This document shows positions 1 through 8,619 of a DNA stretch of 64,000 nt, piece by piece (the stretch's first letter is position 1; the number at the start of each line of letters is the position of its first letter). The stretch comes from Caenimonas aquaedulcis. Lineage in GTDB: Bacteria > Pseudomonadota > Gammaproteobacteria > Burkholderiales > Burkholderiaceae_C. The stretch is taken from assembly GCF_015831345.1 (NCBI RefSeq), contig NZ_JADWYS010000001.1, positions 1,188,118 to 1,252,117 on the forward strand. Reading direction: 5' to 3'. The position numbers were made by a program, and so were the translations under genes. The notes beneath the pieces were generated by a model. That model ran no database searches and was not told the origin of the DNA. It saw only the letters and a list, made by a program, of their open reading frames with translations.

Positions 1-160
1 CGCGCCGAGCGCACAGGGCTGGGGCTACGCGGTGTTCGGCAAGGTCGTCGGCGGCACGGACGTGGTCGACAAGATCAAGGCGGTGAAGACCGGCCGCAAG
101 GGCTTCCACGACGACGTGCCGATGGAAGACGTCGTGATCGAAAAAGCCGTCGCGCTCTGA
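1..160 (+). CDS. ppiB: peptidyl-prolyl cis-trans isomerase, cyclophilin type (C-terminal fragment)
   Basis: The window opens inside this gene; 52 codons plus the stop (158-160) are present, in the frame that starts at base 2. The visible protein reads [20 protein letters not shown] and ends VVIEKAVAL, which is the C-terminal third of a bacterial cyclophilin (the conserved FGKVVxGxDVVDKI block just after the active-site sheet, then the terminal strand). Cyclophilins catalyse proline isomerisation during protein folding; this form is normally cytosolic in betaproteobacteria. The start, and therefore any signal peptide, lies outside the window. It is followed after 11 bases by lpxH, an arrangement that suggests one transcript. 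Confidence 0.85.
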   Translation, partial: APSAQGWGYAVFGKVVGGTDVVDKIKAVKTGRKGFHDDVPMEDVVIEKAVAL

Positions 161-171
161 CGCGAAGCGCC

Positions 172-945
172 GTGGTCGGGCCAGCGGCGCTTCCCGGGTT
201 CGCCCTGCTGGAGGCGCCCGCGCACTGGCGCGCCATCGATTTCATCTCGGACCTGCACCTGCAGCAGTCGGAGCCCCAAACGCTTGCCGCGTGGCGCCGC
301 TACATGGCGGCCACGCCGGCCGACGCGGTGTTCATCCTCGGGGATTTGTTCGAAGTGTGGGTCGGCGACGACGCCGCCCGCGAACCGGGGCTGGAAGCCG
401 ATTGCGGCGCCGTGATCCGCGAAGCGTCCGAGCGGCTCGCGGTGTATCTCATGCACGGCAACCGCGACTTCCTTGTCGGGGAGCAGTTCATGCGCGATTG
501 CCACGCGACCTTGCTGGACGACCCCACCGCACTGGATTTCGCCGGGACCCGCTGGCTGCTCACGCACGGCGATGCGCTGTGCCTCGCGGATGTGGACTAC
601 CTGAAATTCCGCGAGCAGGTCCGCGCACCGCAGTGGCAGAAGGATTTCCTTGCGCGCCCGCTGCCGCAGCGCAAGGCCATCGCGCGCGACCTCCGCGCAC
701 AAAGCGAAGCGGCGAAGGCGTCCATGACCGACTACGCCGATGTCGATGGCCCCGCGGCGGCGACGTGGATGCGCGCCACGCAGTCGCAGGTGCTGATCCA
801 CGGCCACACGCACAAACCGGCGGACCACCCGCTGGAAGTGTGGCGGCGCATCGTGCTGAGCGACTGGGATGCCGCTGCCACGCCGGCGCGCCTGGAAGCC
901 CTTCGCATCGACACCGCCGGAGCGCGGCGCGTCGCGTTGTCCTGA
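172..945 (+). CDS. lpxH: UDP-2,3-diacylglucosamine diphosphatase LpxH
   Basis: 257-aa calcineurin-like metallophosphoesterase that hydrolyses UDP-2,3-diacylglucosamine to lipid X in lipid A synthesis, at the inner face of the cytoplasmic membrane. The five metal-binding blocks are all visible: SDLHL (Asp27, His29), GDLFE (Asp59), GNRD (Asn98), THGD and GHTH near the C-terminus. The length is a little above the usual ~240 aa because of the N-terminal extension. The start is taken as GTG 172, the first in-frame initiator after the ppiB stop; no strong ribosome site is seen, so a later start remains possible, but it must lie before SDLHL. The stop overlaps the mtfA ATG by one base. Confidence 0.93.
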   Translation: MVGPAALPGFALLEAPAHWRAIDFISDLHLQQSEPQTLAAWRRYMAATPADAVFILGDLFEVWVGDDAAREPGLEADCGAVIREASERLAVYLMHGNRDFLVGEQFMRDCHATLLDDPTALDFAGTRWLLTHGDALCLADVDYLKFREQVRAPQWQKDFLARPLPQRKAIARDLRAQSEAAKASMTDYADVDGPAAATWMRATQSQVLIHGHTHKPADHPLEVWRRIVLSDWDAAATPARLEALRIDTAGARRVALS

Positions 946-1706
946 TGTTCGGCTGGCTGCGCAAACGCCGCGCAAGGGTGGACATTCCGGATGCGCTCTG
1001 GAACGAGGTGGCGGGCCGCTTCCCCTTCATCGCTTCCCGGCCGCCGCACGACCTCGCACGCTTGCGGGAGCTGTCCGGGGAGTTTCTTGCGAGCAAGGAA
1101 TTCAACGGGGCCGGGGGGTTCGTCATCACGGATCGCGTGGCGCTGTCGATTGCGGTCCAGGCCGTGCTTCCGGTGCTGAACCTGGGACTCGACTGGTACG
1201 ACGACTTCGTCGGCATCGTCGTCCATGCGGACGAAGTCGTTGCCCATCGCGAGCACACGGACGAAGACCACGTCGTGCATCACTGGGACGAAGTGCTGTC
1301 CGGCGAAGCGATGGACCAGGGACCGGTGACGCTGAGCTGGCGGGACGTGGAGGAAGCCCGCGAATCCGCCGATGCGGTCTACAACGTGGTGATCCACGAA
1401 TTCGCGCACAAGCTGGACATGCGGGATGGACGCGCCGATGGTTGCCCTCCCCTGCCCTCTCGCGCCGCGCGCAGGCACTGGATCGAGACACTCGAAGCGC
1501 AGTTCGAAGCGTTCCGCGAGAAGGTGGCGATCGCGGAGCGCTTTAGTGGAGAGCCGACATGGCTGGACCCTTACGGTGCGACAGCCATCGACGAGTTCTT
1601 CGCGGTGGCGTGCGAAGCGTATTTCGTCCGCCGCGAACGGTTCGCGCAGGAATTTCCGCCGCTGGTGCCGCTCTTCGACAGCTTCTTCCAGCCCGCGCGG
1701 GGTTGA
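945..1706 (+). CDS. mtfA: MtfA-family zinc-dependent peptidase
   Basis: 253-aa protein of the MtfA/DUF980 (M90) family, cytosolic zinc aminopeptidases related to the anthrax lethal factor fold; E. coli MtfA binds the glucose-PTS repressor Mlc. The zinc motif HEFAH is at residues 151-155, and the downstream EFFAVACEAYF helix supplies the usual third ligand glutamate. The ATG at 945 overlaps the lpxH stop (TGATG), so translation is probably coupled. The gene ends base-to-base against the convergent DUF349 gene, leaving no room for a terminator. A PTS role is not implied in this organism; only the peptidase fold is visible. Confidence 0.88.
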   Translation: MFGWLRKRRARVDIPDALWNEVAGRFPFIASRPPHDLARLRELSGEFLASKEFNGAGGFVITDRVALSIAVQAVLPVLNLGLDWYDDFVGIVVHADEVVAHREHTDEDHVVHHWDEVLSGEAMDQGPVTLSWRDVEEARESADAVYNVVIHEFAHKLDMRDGRADGCPPLPSRAARRHWIETLEAQFEAFREKVAIAERFSGEPTWLDPYGATAIDEFFAVACEAYFVRRERFAQEFPPLVPLFDSFFQPARG

Positions 1707-4430
1707 TCAGCCTCGCAGCAGCACCTTGAGCACGGCCTGCAGGCGGCGTGCCGCGCCGGCTTCATAGGCGCCTGCGAAAACACGCGCCGTGTCCTGTCCC
1801 CAGGTTTGCGCCGGCGATGGATCGTTGCGGCGAGTCAGCAGCTGCAACTGCAACATGCGGCGGGCGGATATCTGGTCCGCGGGTGTCGGCGACTCGGCGG
1901 CGATCTCCAGCCGCAGCAGCGCTTCGCCCGGAAGTGCACCCGCGCTCGCGCCGATCGCCTGCACCCAGGACGTCCGCACTGCGGGAGTCACGGACTTGCC
2001 CAACTCCTGGACGGACGGCACCTGGTCGGCCGCGCGCTGTTCCCACGCCGTCAGCAGTTGGGTCAAGGCCTCGCCGTGTGCCTGCGCAGCGAGTTTTTTC
2101 AGGGTTGACTGTGCGTGCTCCAGCGCCTCGCGCTGGGCGCGGAAGGCGACGTCGCCCAGGCGCGGTCCGCGGTCTTCCGCCGCCTCGCGATCGCCAAAGC
2201 GGCCGCCACCGAAACGGCCATCGCCACGGGCGTCGCGCGGCGCGCCGCGGTCGCCCGGTCTGCCGCCCATGCCGGGCTTGCGGTCGCCGAACTTCCCGCC
2301 GCGGCCTTGCGGCATCGGCTCGGCCTTCTTCATGCCGGGGCGGTCGTCGCCGCGCATGGCCTTGACCGGCTTGGGCGCCGGCTTCGGAGGCGGCGCGGGC
2401 TCGCCCGCAACTTGCGCCGGGGCATCCGGGTTCGCTTGCGCAGCGTCATCGGGAGCCGCGGCCGGCGTTGCGTCGGCCCCTGCTTCAGCGTCACCGGCTG
2501 GGGCGGGAGCCGCTGCCTCGGGCACGCCTGCCGCTTGCACCGCCGCGGCCGCTTGCGCCTGGCCACGCAGCGCTGCATCCAGCGCCGCGATCGCCGTCTT
2601 GATCTTCTGCGCGTCGCCGCTGGCGTTCGCGGCTTCCAGCGCCTTGGACGCCTCGAGCACCACGCGATCGCGGTCGCTGAGCGCCGAAGCCGCCTTCTCG
2701 CGCTCCTGATCCTTGCGATTGAAGGCCTCGTCGATCGGCTTGCGGAACGCATCCCACAGCTTCTGCTCGTGCTTGCGGTCGAGCGGGATGGTCTGCGCTT
2801 CCTGTTGCCAGCGCTGCTGCAGCGCGCGTACGGCGTCCACGCGCAACTGGGGAGCCGCGCCGAGCGCCTTCGCATCCTCGATCATGGCGTGGCGTCGCTC
2901 GAGGCTTTCCTTTTGCACGGCTTCGAGCGGCGCGTAGGCGGCGTGGATGGCTTCCTTCCACGACGACTGCATCTCGGCGAACGCCTTCTCGCTCAGGTGC
3001 CCGGCCTCGCGCCAGCGGTTCTCGAACTGGTGGAGGATCCGGTTGAAGCCCTTCCAATCGCCATCCAGCGCCGTCGTATTCGCGGCGGCCCAGGCTTTCA
3101 CCTCGTCGATCAACGCGACGCGCTGTGCCTTGTGCTCGGCGGATTCGGCCTTGACCTTGTCCAGCCAGGCCTCGACGACCTTGTATGCCTCGTTGCAGGC
3201 GTCGTCGAAGCGCTTCCAGAGCGCATGGTTCGGCACGCCCCCCTGGTCCGTCTGCTTCCACTGGTCGCGCAGTGCGCGCAATTGCTCCTGCATCTTGCGG
3301 CCGCCGAAGCGCGGCTTGGGCGGCTGCGGCTCCTGGCCTTCCACCGGCGCGGGATGCTCGAACAGGCCCTCCGCCTTCGCGACGAGTTCCTGGCGCAGCT
3401 GGTCGGCGCGCCAGCGCTGCCAGCCTTCCAGTTCGCCCGCGGCGGAAAGCGCGGCGTGGGCCTGGTTCTCGATCTTGTCGTCGACCAGCTTGCCGTGTTC
3501 TTTCAGTGCGTTTCGCAGCGCCGCCGCGGCGCCGGCGCTGGCTTTTCCATGGCCCTCGGCGATTTCCTGCTCCAGCCTGGCGAGCGCCTCCCGCACCACG
3601 TCATTGGCGCGCGCACGCGCCTCCGGATCGACCTTGGGCCGCGACGGCTTGGCGACCGGCTCCACGGCAACGCCCCGGAGGACGCGCAGTTCGTCGGCCC
3701 ACACGGGCACCGGAGGAAGCGGGGCTGCCGGGTCCTGGGCAGCCGCTTGCGCCTGGGCCAGCGCACTCTGGAATGCGTCCCACACCGCCTGCAACTGCGC
3801 GCGCGATGCGTCCAGCAGCGGCGGAAAGCGCGTATCCACGCTCGCCCAGTTCGAATCCTGCAGCAGGGACTGGGCTTGCGCCTGCCAATCCGGCACATCC
3901 GTTCCCAGCGCCGCGGCGGCGGCCTGTGCGTCGCGCCAGGACTTGGTGGAGAGCACTTCGATGCGCTGGGCCAGCAGCACAGCGGCCTCACGCTGCACCT
4001 GCACACGGTGCTGGAGGTCCTCGATGCCCTTGATCCGGTCAGCCAGCTGCCCCTTCAAGGTCGCGAGCGGGTCGCGGCTCAGGGGAGCACCCGCCTTGGC
4101 GGCATCGCGCTGCCACGCCATCGCATCGGCGATGTTCAGCTTGGGCTGCCCGAGCAAGGCCTGGGCCTTTTCTGCCCACTCGGCCGCGATCGCTTCCTGG
4201 CCCCGGCTCCGCTTGATTTCGTCGAGGCGCTCCCGCAGCAGTTTGGCCGCGCCCTTGTCGCGTCCGCTCAACTCGCGGAACACTTCCTGCATCTGCTCCA
4301 CGGCCGGATCGGAGGCGAGCCATTCGCGCACGCGAGCGGCGCGCTCACCGGAAGTGGGAGCGGTAAAGGCGCCGCCGGTCAGCGTGTCCAGGGCGTGGGT
4401 GTCGGTGGATTTGAGAGTGGCTTGATTCAC
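1707..4430 (-). CDS. DUF349 domain-containing protein with Arg/Gly/Asp-rich linker
   Basis: About 907 aa if started at the GTG at 4430, which begins VNQATLKSTDTHALD; the open frame continues upstream to 4607, but that extension would run through the terminator-like hairpin at 4525-4568 and is not credible. The protein is largely helical with several DUF349 repeats (segments such as LRDQWKQTDQGGVPNHALWKRFDDACN, given here only as a position, roughly residues 420-450, and their relatives). After them comes an Ala/Pro-rich stretch and then an Arg/Gly/Asp-rich low-complexity stretch (FGDRKPGMGGRPGDRGAP and similar, roughly residues 690-740), followed by a helical C-terminal domain. Function is unknown; the domain is common in Comamonadaceae. 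The RGG-like linker hints at RNA or protein binding, which is inference. Confidence 0.75.
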   Translation of the reverse strand: MNQATLKSTDTHALDTLTGGAFTAPTSGERAARVREWLASDPAVEQMQEVFRELSGRDKGAAKLLRERLDEIKRSRGQEAIAAEWAEKAQALLGQPKLNIADAMAWQRDAAKAGAPLSRDPLATLKGQLADRIKGIEDLQHRVQVQREAAVLLAQRIEVLSTKSWRDAQAAAAALGTDVPDWQAQAQSLLQDSNWASVDTRFPPLLDASRAQLQAVWDAFQSALAQAQAAAQDPAAPLPPVPVWADELRVLRGVAVEPVAKPSRPKVDPEARARANDVVREALARLEQEIAEGHGKASAGAAAALRNALKEHGKLVDDKIENQAHAALSAAGELEGWQRWRADQLRQELVAKAEGLFEHPAPVEGQEPQPPKPRFGGRKMQEQLRALRDQWKQTDQGGVPNHALWKRFDDACNEAYKVVEAWLDKVKAESAEHKAQRVALIDEVKAWAAANTTALDGDWKGFNRILHQFENRWREAGHLSEKAFAEMQSSWKEAIHAAYAPLEAVQKESLERRHAMIEDAKALGAAPQLRVDAVRALQQRWQQEAQTIPLDRKHEQKLWDAFRKPIDEAFNRKDQEREKAASALSDRDRVVLEASKALEAANASGDAQKIKTAIAALDAALRGQAQAAAAVQAAGVPEAAAPAPAGDAEAGADATPAAAPDDAAQANPDAPAQVAGEPAPPPKPAPKPVKAMRGDDRPGMKKAEPMPQGRGGKFGDRKPGMGGRPGDRGAPRDARGDGRFGGGRFGDREAAEDRGPRLGDVAFRAQREALEHAQSTLKKLAAQAHGEALTQLLTAWEQRAADQVPSVQELGKSVTPAVRTSWVQAIGASAGALPGEALLRLEIAAESPTPADQISARRMLQLQLLTRRNDPSPAQTWGQDTARVFAGAYEAGAARRLQAVLKVLLRG

Positions 4431-4524
4431 TGATTTTCGGTCTGCGGGAGCGTTGGCAAACCCGTTGCGGAACGGGCAAACCGCTATTCTCGCCGCGAAT
4501 CGATCCGGGCGAAGCGGGCACCCC

Positions 4525-4568
4525 AAAAGAGAAAGCCCGGACAGGTAGCCAAACCGCCTGCCGGGCTT
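4525..4568 (-). terminator. intrinsic terminator, minus strand
   Basis: AAGCCCGG and CAGG (4533-4545, one bulged A) pair with CCTG and CCGGGCTT (4557-4568). Read on the minus strand the stem is followed at once by TCTCTTTT, a U-rich tract. It would end a minus-strand transcript coming from about 4750, or attenuate the DUF349 gene that starts about 95 bases further on. Confidence 0.55.
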
Positions 4569-4750
4569 GACGGCCGACGTAAAGTCTTTAGCCGCCTGGG
4601 TTCGCAACCAGGGAGTTTCGACGTCCCCGGTTGCGCCGGGAGCAACGGATTGCTCCCAAGTGGGGCCGGGGCTACCGCGTGAGCGGCCCTACCGGCTGAC
4701 ACCCGAAGGATCGGGCTTCGTGAAATTAGGCGACCCAGGGGGTCTTTTCA
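4569..4750 (-). ncRNA. candidate structured RNA (sRNA or leader element), family not recognised
   Basis: The segment has a long closing helix, CCTGGGTTCGC (4595-4605) against GCGACCCAGG (4730-4739), enclosing several perfect hairpins: GGGAGCAA/TTGCTCCC (4638-4657), CCGC/GCGG (4675-4686) and CCCGA/TCGGG (4702-4715), plus CCCCGG/CCGGGG (4625-4630 with 4666-4671). Such nested pairing in a gene-free stretch suggests a functional RNA. The minus strand is preferred because an intrinsic terminator lies immediately downstream on that strand. On the plus strand the loops would be CGGA, GTGA (a GNRA loop) and AGGA, which keeps that orientation open. It does not fit the 6S, tmRNA, RNase P, SRP, cobalamin or c-di-GMP consensus as I know them. 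Confidence 0.38.
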
Positions 4751-5008
4751 AGGCACCTTTCTTAATGGCGGTTCGAGGCGTGATTGGAAGCCTTGCATTG
4801 ACATCGTGCCTCAGCAGCGACCCACAATCTTGAATACAGTCCGCAATTCCGCGCGCCCAAAGCCGCGCCAGCGCTGGATCCAGTCCTGCGGATGTAAGCG
4901 CTTGTCTGACAGAGAAAGCGCCATTCGGCCGACAGGGAATGGCAGAGGCACACGGGTAAATTAGCTTTTCAACATGTAAATATTGAATTAAAACTCTATT
5001 TTATATTC
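4751..5008. other. gene-free spacer, nothing definite
   Basis: No ORF with convincing codon usage is present. Two short open frames here (63 and 88 codons) overlap the structured element and have no ribosome site. A short inverted repeat GCGCTT/AAGCGC surrounds TGTCTGACA near 4896-4920. The last ~50 bases become AT-rich as they approach the promoter at 5009. Confidence 0.5.
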
Positions 5009-5038
5009 TTGACTTGTTATTAGGCAGGCCCCTAGAAT
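5009..5038 (+). promoter_or_regulatory. sigma70-type promoter of the lytic transglycosylase gene
   Basis: TTGACT (5009-5014) and TAGAAT (5033-5038), each matching five of six consensus positions, are separated by 18 bases and sit in the most AT-rich stretch of the region. Predicted transcription starts near 5045, leaving a leader of about 180 nt. Confidence 0.6.
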
Positions 5039-5044
5039 TCGCCC

Positions 5045-5227
5045 GTCCCCTGCAAAAGCACTAGGGACAACCCGAATCCGCTGCCTAACCCGGCTAAGTC
5101 GAATCGAGGCGACGAGTCCAGCAGGACTCCCCACGAATCGATGGCGTACCAATCCAAACGAGGAGTTCCGGAAGTGATGCCGCCCTGCGGTGTTGCAACC
5201 TCGCTCCGCGCGTAGAAAGGAAGTGCT
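5045..5227 (+). promoter_or_regulatory. long structured 5' leader of the lytic transglycosylase gene
   Basis: The predicted untranslated leader contains two hairpins: GTCCC/GGGAC (5045-5068) right at the transcript start, and GAGTCC-AGCA-GGACTC (5114-5129). It ends in a clear ribosome site, GAAAGGAAG, before ATG 5228. Neither hairpin is followed by a U tract. No known riboswitch consensus was recognised. Confidence 0.35.
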
Positions 5228-6037
5228 ATGACAGCGCTAGGAAGAACGGCCGATGGCCTGCGGGCCTTCGCGTCCGATGTTGCCCAGGGCTTTTTCGAGA
5301 TCACGCACAACGGCTTTGCCCTCGTCGGGCTTGCCACTGTGTTCTGTGCGATCACCCTCACTGCCAGACCTGACCTGCGTCAGGCTGGCGAATCCAAGCT
5401 GATGAGCTGGCTCCAGGCGCGCCAGGTCGCTGCCGTGGGCATGCCCATCGAACTGGATGCGATCGACCGCGCCACCGCGGCGAATCCCAAGGACCTGCCC
5501 AAGCAGCAGGCCGCCGTGGCCTACTGGCTCAGCAAGAAGTACCGTGTGGCGCCGGAACCCCTCAGCGCACTGGTTGCTGAAGCTTATGACATCGGCAAAC
5601 GCGAAAAACTGGACCCCACGCTGATCCTCGCGGTGATGGCCATCGAGTCGGGCTTCAATCCGTTCGCGCAGAGCAACGTCGGCGCCCAAGGCCTCATGCA
5701 GGTCATGACGGGCGTGCACAAGGACAAATACGAGAACTTCGGCGGCAACCTGGCCGCATTCGACCCGGTGACCAACCTGCGCGTGGGCGTGAAGGTGCTG
5801 CAGGAATGTATCCAGCGCGCCGGCGGCCTGCAGGCCGGGCTCAAGTTCTACGTCGGCGCGGGCAACCTCGGCGACGACGGTGGTTATGCGGACAAGGTGA
5901 TGGCCGAGCATGCGCGCCTCAAACTCGTGTCCTCCGGCCGGGCCGTTCCCCTGCCACCGCCTGCCGTGATCCGCACGGTCGCGCCGATCGAGCCCCCGGC
6001 TCCGGCGCTCGAGGAGAAGATCGCCACGGTGTCCTGA
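5228..6037 (+). CDS. lytic transglycosylase (SLT domain), membrane-anchored
   Basis: 269-aa murein lytic transglycosylase of the Slt/GH23 type, cleaving the MurNAc-GlcNAc bond of peptidoglycan in the periplasm. One hydrophobic segment (about residues 28-47) should act as membrane anchor or uncleaved signal. The catalytic domain carries [13 protein letters not shown] with the acid Glu140, followed by the family signature GAQGLMQVM and, later, the N-L-R-V-G-V-K-V-L segment. A Pro-rich tail ends the protein. The start at ATG 5228 has a strong GGAAG site 6 bases upstream. The gene appears monocistronic, with its own promoter and an unusually long leader. Confidence 0.9.
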   Translation: MTALGRTADGLRAFASDVAQGFFEITHNGFALVGLATVFCAITLTARPDLRQAGESKLMSWLQARQVAAVGMPIELDAIDRATAANPKDLPKQQAAVAYWLSKKYRVAPEPLSALVAEAYDIGKREKLDPTLILAVMAIESGFNPFAQSNVGAQGLMQVMTGVHKDKYENFGGNLAAFDPVTNLRVGVKVLQECIQRAGGLQAGLKFYVGAGNLGDDGGYADKVMAEHARLKLVSSGRAVPLPPPAVIRTVAPIEPPAPALEEKIATVS

Positions 6038-6237
6038 GGGCCGTCGCCGCGTCCGCTACACTTGGCGGGTGCGCGACTGGCGATAGGCGCGGCCTCCCCC
6101 GGAGGGCCGCGCTGACGTGGACTCCGCGGAATCACCCGCCCAACCACTGGGAAGCGCACCGCCGGTCGCCCGGCGTTCAGCCGTTCGCCTGGGCAGCCCT
6201 TGTTTCGCTACAAGGACCACCGTCTAAAAGGACTGCC

Positions 6238-7482
6238 GTGTACCAACGAAATATCCTCGTCGAGCAAACCGACCCCGAGTTGTGGGCCGCCATCCTGGCC
6301 GAAAACAAGCGCCAGGAAGAGCACATCGAGCTGATCGCCAGCGAAAACTACGCCTCCCCGGCCGTGATGGCCGCGCAAGGCACCCAACTCACCAACAAGT
6401 ACGCCGAGGGCTACCCCGGCAAGCGCTATTACGGCGGCTGCGAGAACGTCGACGTCGCCGAACAACTCGCGATCGACCGCGTGAAGCGGATCTTCGGCGC
6501 GGCCGCAGCCAATGTGCAGCCGCATTCCGGCGCCCAGGCCAACGAGGCCGTCTTCCTCGCCTTCCTCAAGCCCGGCGACACGATCATGGGCATGAGCCTC
6601 GCCGAGGGCGGCCACCTTACGCACGGCATGGCGCTCAACATGAGCGGCAAGTGGTTCAACGTGGTTTCGTACGGCCTGGACGCCAAGGAGGCCATCGACT
6701 ACGACGCCATGGAGCGCAAGGCCCACGAGAGCCGGCCCAAGCTGATCATCGCGGGCGCCTCGGCCTATTCGCTGCGCATCGACTTCGAGCGATTCGCCAA
6801 GGTGGCGAAGGACGTCGGCGCGATCTTCATGGTGGACATGGCCCACTACGCGGGGCTGATCGCCGCCGGCGAGTACCCGAATCCCGTGCCTTATGCGGAC
6901 GTGGTGACTTCCACCACGCACAAGAGCTTGCGCGGGCCCCGCGGCGGGTTCATCCTCATGAAGCCCGAGCACGAGAAAGCGATCAACAGCGCGATCTTTC
7001 CCGGACTGCAAGGCGGCCCGTTGATGCATGTCATCGCGGCCAAGGCCGTGGCGTTCAAGGAAGCCCTCGAGCCCGAGTTCAAGACCTACCAGCAGCAGGT
7101 CGTGAAGAACGCGCGGGTCGTGGCGCAGACGCTGGTAGAGCGCGGACTGCGCATCGTGAGCGGCGGCACCGAAAGCCATGTGATGCTGGTGGACTTGCGC
7201 GCCAAGGGCATCACCGGCAAGGAAGCGGAAGCGGTCCTGGGCGATGCGCACATGACGATCAACAAGAACGCGATCCCCAACGACCCGGAAAAGCCGATGG
7301 TGACGAGCGGCGTGCGCATCGGCACGCCGGCGATGACGACGCGCGGCTTCAAGGAAGAAGAAGCGCGGATGACGGCCCACCTCGTCGCCGACGTCCTGGA
7401 CAACCCGCGCGATGCGAACAACATCGCTGCAGTACGGGAAAAGGTGAACGCGCTCACCCGGCGTCTGCCGGTCTATCGCTGA
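6238..7482 (+). CDS. glyA: serine hydroxymethyltransferase
   Basis: 414-aa PLP enzyme that interconverts serine and glycine with tetrahydrofolate as one-carbon acceptor; cytosolic. The PLP lysine lies in the classic [13 protein letters not shown] motif (Lys229). Other landmarks are [11 protein letters not shown] near the N-terminus and the C-terminal [16 protein letters not shown]. The start is GTG 6238, giving [14 protein letters not shown], with AAAAGGA seven bases upstream; an upstream open frame reaching 5806 only overlaps the preceding gene. The 200-base spacer before it holds a GC-rich inverted repeat around 6088-6111 and a TACACT hexamer near 6057, but no promoter I would commit to. 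nrdR follows after four bases. Confidence 0.97.
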   Translation: MYQRNILVEQTDPELWAAILAENKRQEEHIELIASENYASPAVMAAQGTQLTNKYAEGYPGKRYYGGCENVDVAEQLAIDRVKRIFGAAAANVQPHSGAQANEAVFLAFLKPGDTIMGMSLAEGGHLTHGMALNMSGKWFNVVSYGLDAKEAIDYDAMERKAHESRPKLIIAGASAYSLRIDFERFAKVAKDVGAIFMVDMAHYAGLIAAGEYPNPVPYADVVTSTTHKSLRGPRGGFILMKPEHEKAINSAIFPGLQGGPLMHVIAAKAVAFKEALEPEFKTYQQQVVKNARVVAQTLVERGLRIVSGGTESHVMLVDLRAKGITGKEAEAVLGDAHMTINKNAIPNDPEKPMVTSGVRIGTPAMTTRGFKEEEARMTAHLVADVLDNPRDANNIAAVREKVNALTRRLPVYR

Positions 7483-7486
7483 TCCC

Positions 7487-7936
7487 ATGAAGTGCCCCTT
7501 CTGCAGCAACGCGGACACCCAGGTGGTGGAAACCCGCGTGGCGGAGGACGGGGACTTTATCCGCCGCCGCCGCCAGTGCGCCAGCTGCGAAAAGCGGTTC
7601 ACCACCTACGAGCGGCCCGACGTAGCCTTCCCTGCCGTGGTGAAGAAGGACGGCCGGCGGATCGACTACGAACGCGCCAAGCTGCTGGCCTCCATGAACC
7701 TTGCGCTGCGCAAGCGGCCGGTGAGCACCGACCAGATCGACGGCGCCGTCGAGCGGATCGAGGAGAAGCTCCTCAGCCTCGGCGTTCGCGAAATCCCGTC
7801 CAACCGCATCGGCGAACTCGTGATGCGCGAACTGAAGAAGCTCGACAAGATCGCCTATGTCCGCTTCGCCAGCGTCTATCGCAGCTTCGAGGACATCGAC
7901 GAATTCAAGACGCTGGTGGATGAAGTGAGAAAGTAG
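7487..7936 (+). CDS. nrdR: transcriptional repressor NrdR
   Basis: 149 aa, exactly the family length. The N-terminal zinc ribbon has Cys3, Cys6, Cys31 and Cys34 (CPFC and CASC), followed by an ATP-cone domain that senses ATP/dATP. NrdR represses ribonucleotide reductase operons through NrdR boxes. It is four bases behind glyA and almost certainly cotranscribed, a common proteobacterial pairing. In many relatives ribD follows directly; here the minor-pilin cluster lies between. It is convergent with fimT, with three bases separating the two stops. Confidence 0.97.
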   Translation: MKCPFCSNADTQVVETRVAEDGDFIRRRRQCASCEKRFTTYERPDVAFPAVVKKDGRRIDYERAKLLASMNLALRKRPVSTDQIDGAVERIEEKLLSLGVREIPSNRIGELVMRELKKLDKIAYVRFASVYRSFEDIDEFKTLVDEVRK

Positions 7937-7939
7937 GCG

Positions 7940-8542
7940 TCAGGGGCAGGACGCAAGGGATGCCTTGTGGACACGCGGCCTGCCCGCCGCGTTGATCACG
8001 ATCTGTCTTCCTTCCGACGCTACGTCCGATTCCGCGCACACCGTCAGTGTGCCCGCCTGGAACCCGCCCCCCACCAGTTTCGTGCCACCCGTCGCCGCGA
8101 ACGACACGTAACGGGCCACCGTCGCATTGCCCGTGAGCTTGATTCCCCGTGCCAGGGCGCTCGCCCGCTCGATCAAATCTTCGCCCGCATCGCGGACGGC
8201 GTTGTCATCGGCGTCGTGGAACACGATCCAGCCTTGCTCCCAACCGCCATCCTCCGCGCACCTTTCCCCGTCCCGGGATTTGCACAGCACGACACGGGAA
8301 TTGCGCTTGATCGCCTCGGCGCGCGCAAGATGAAGATGCGAAAGGAACGCGTTCGAAGCCGAGGTCAGGCGAACGGATTTGAATACGGACGCCATGGGAG
8401 GCAAAGAGACCTTCACCAGGATCGAAGCGATGGCCACGACGATGGCGAGTTCGATGAGCGTGAAGCCGCCCATGCTGGATCGGGGCATGAACCGTGCCGC
8501 GCGGAAGCTCGAAATACGGGGAGAGGTATTGAGTTTGTTCAT
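7940..8542 (-). CDS. FimT/GspH-type pseudopilin (first copy)
   Basis: Up to 200 aa. The type IV prepilin motif is GGFTLIELA followed by a hydrophobic helix, and the C-terminal part carries the GspH fold hallmarks SNAFLSHLHLARAEAIKRN and GWIVFHDADDN. The longest start (8542) would give a 26-residue leader before the cleavage site, long for this family; an internal ATG at 8488 (MPRSSMGG) gives a typical leader and is equally plausible. FimT proteins are minor pilins that help initiate type IV pilus assembly, and some bind DNA. The stop lies three bases from nrdR. It may be transcribed separately from the pilE operon, because a 77-base gap with an operator-like palindrome precedes it. Confidence 0.85.
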   Translation of the reverse strand: MNKLNTSPRISSFRAARFMPRSSMGGFTLIELAIVVAIASILVKVSLPPMASVFKSVRLTSASNAFLSHLHLARAEAIKRNSRVVLCKSRDGERCAEDGGWEQGWIVFHDADDNAVRDAGEDLIERASALARGIKLTGNATVARYVSFAATGGTKLVGGGFQAGTLTVCAESDVASEGRQIVINAAGRPRVHKASLASCP

Positions 8543-8558
8543 GGCTAAATGATTAGCC
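8543..8558. repeat. inverted repeat abutting the fimT start codon
   Basis: GGCTAA-N4-TTAGCC is a perfect 6-bp inverted repeat ending directly at the ATG of the longest fimT reading (8542). On the mRNA it would form a hairpin where a ribosome site should be, and no Shine-Dalgarno sequence is visible. It either lowers initiation at this codon or argues for the internal start at 8488. Confidence 0.4.
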
Positions 8559-8583
8559 AGAACGAACTATTTCACTTCTGAAA

Positions 8584-8605
8584 TTTCACCCAAACGTTTG
8601 TGAAA
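8584..8605. promoter_or_regulatory. operator-like palindrome upstream of fimT
   Basis: CAAACGTTTG (8591-8600) is a perfect 10-bp palindrome with a central CG, flanked by TTTCAC on one side and TGAAA on the other, so symmetry continues outward with a two-base slip. The core resembles LacI/PurR-family operators. No regulator gene of that family is in the window, so assignment is tentative. Confidence 0.3.
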
Positions 8606-8619
8606 AATTTCCGGCGACC

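Noticed and set aside
2115..4433. 772-codon plus-strand open frame opposite the DUF349 gene
   Set aside because: Shadow frame; the minus strand has the recognised domain and sensible composition.
4740..4810. tRNA-like T-arm (GGTTCGAGGC) near 4770
   Set aside because: No matching acceptor stem, anticodon arm or flanking pairing could be built.
4567..4833. 88-codon plus-strand ORF over the structured element
   Set aside because: No ribosome site, atypical composition, and it runs straight through the paired hairpins; the RNA-level explanation is better.
4500..5227. c-di-GMP, cobalamin, 6S or tmRNA element
   Set aside because: The conserved cores of these families as I know them are not found on either strand; kept only as an unassigned structured element.
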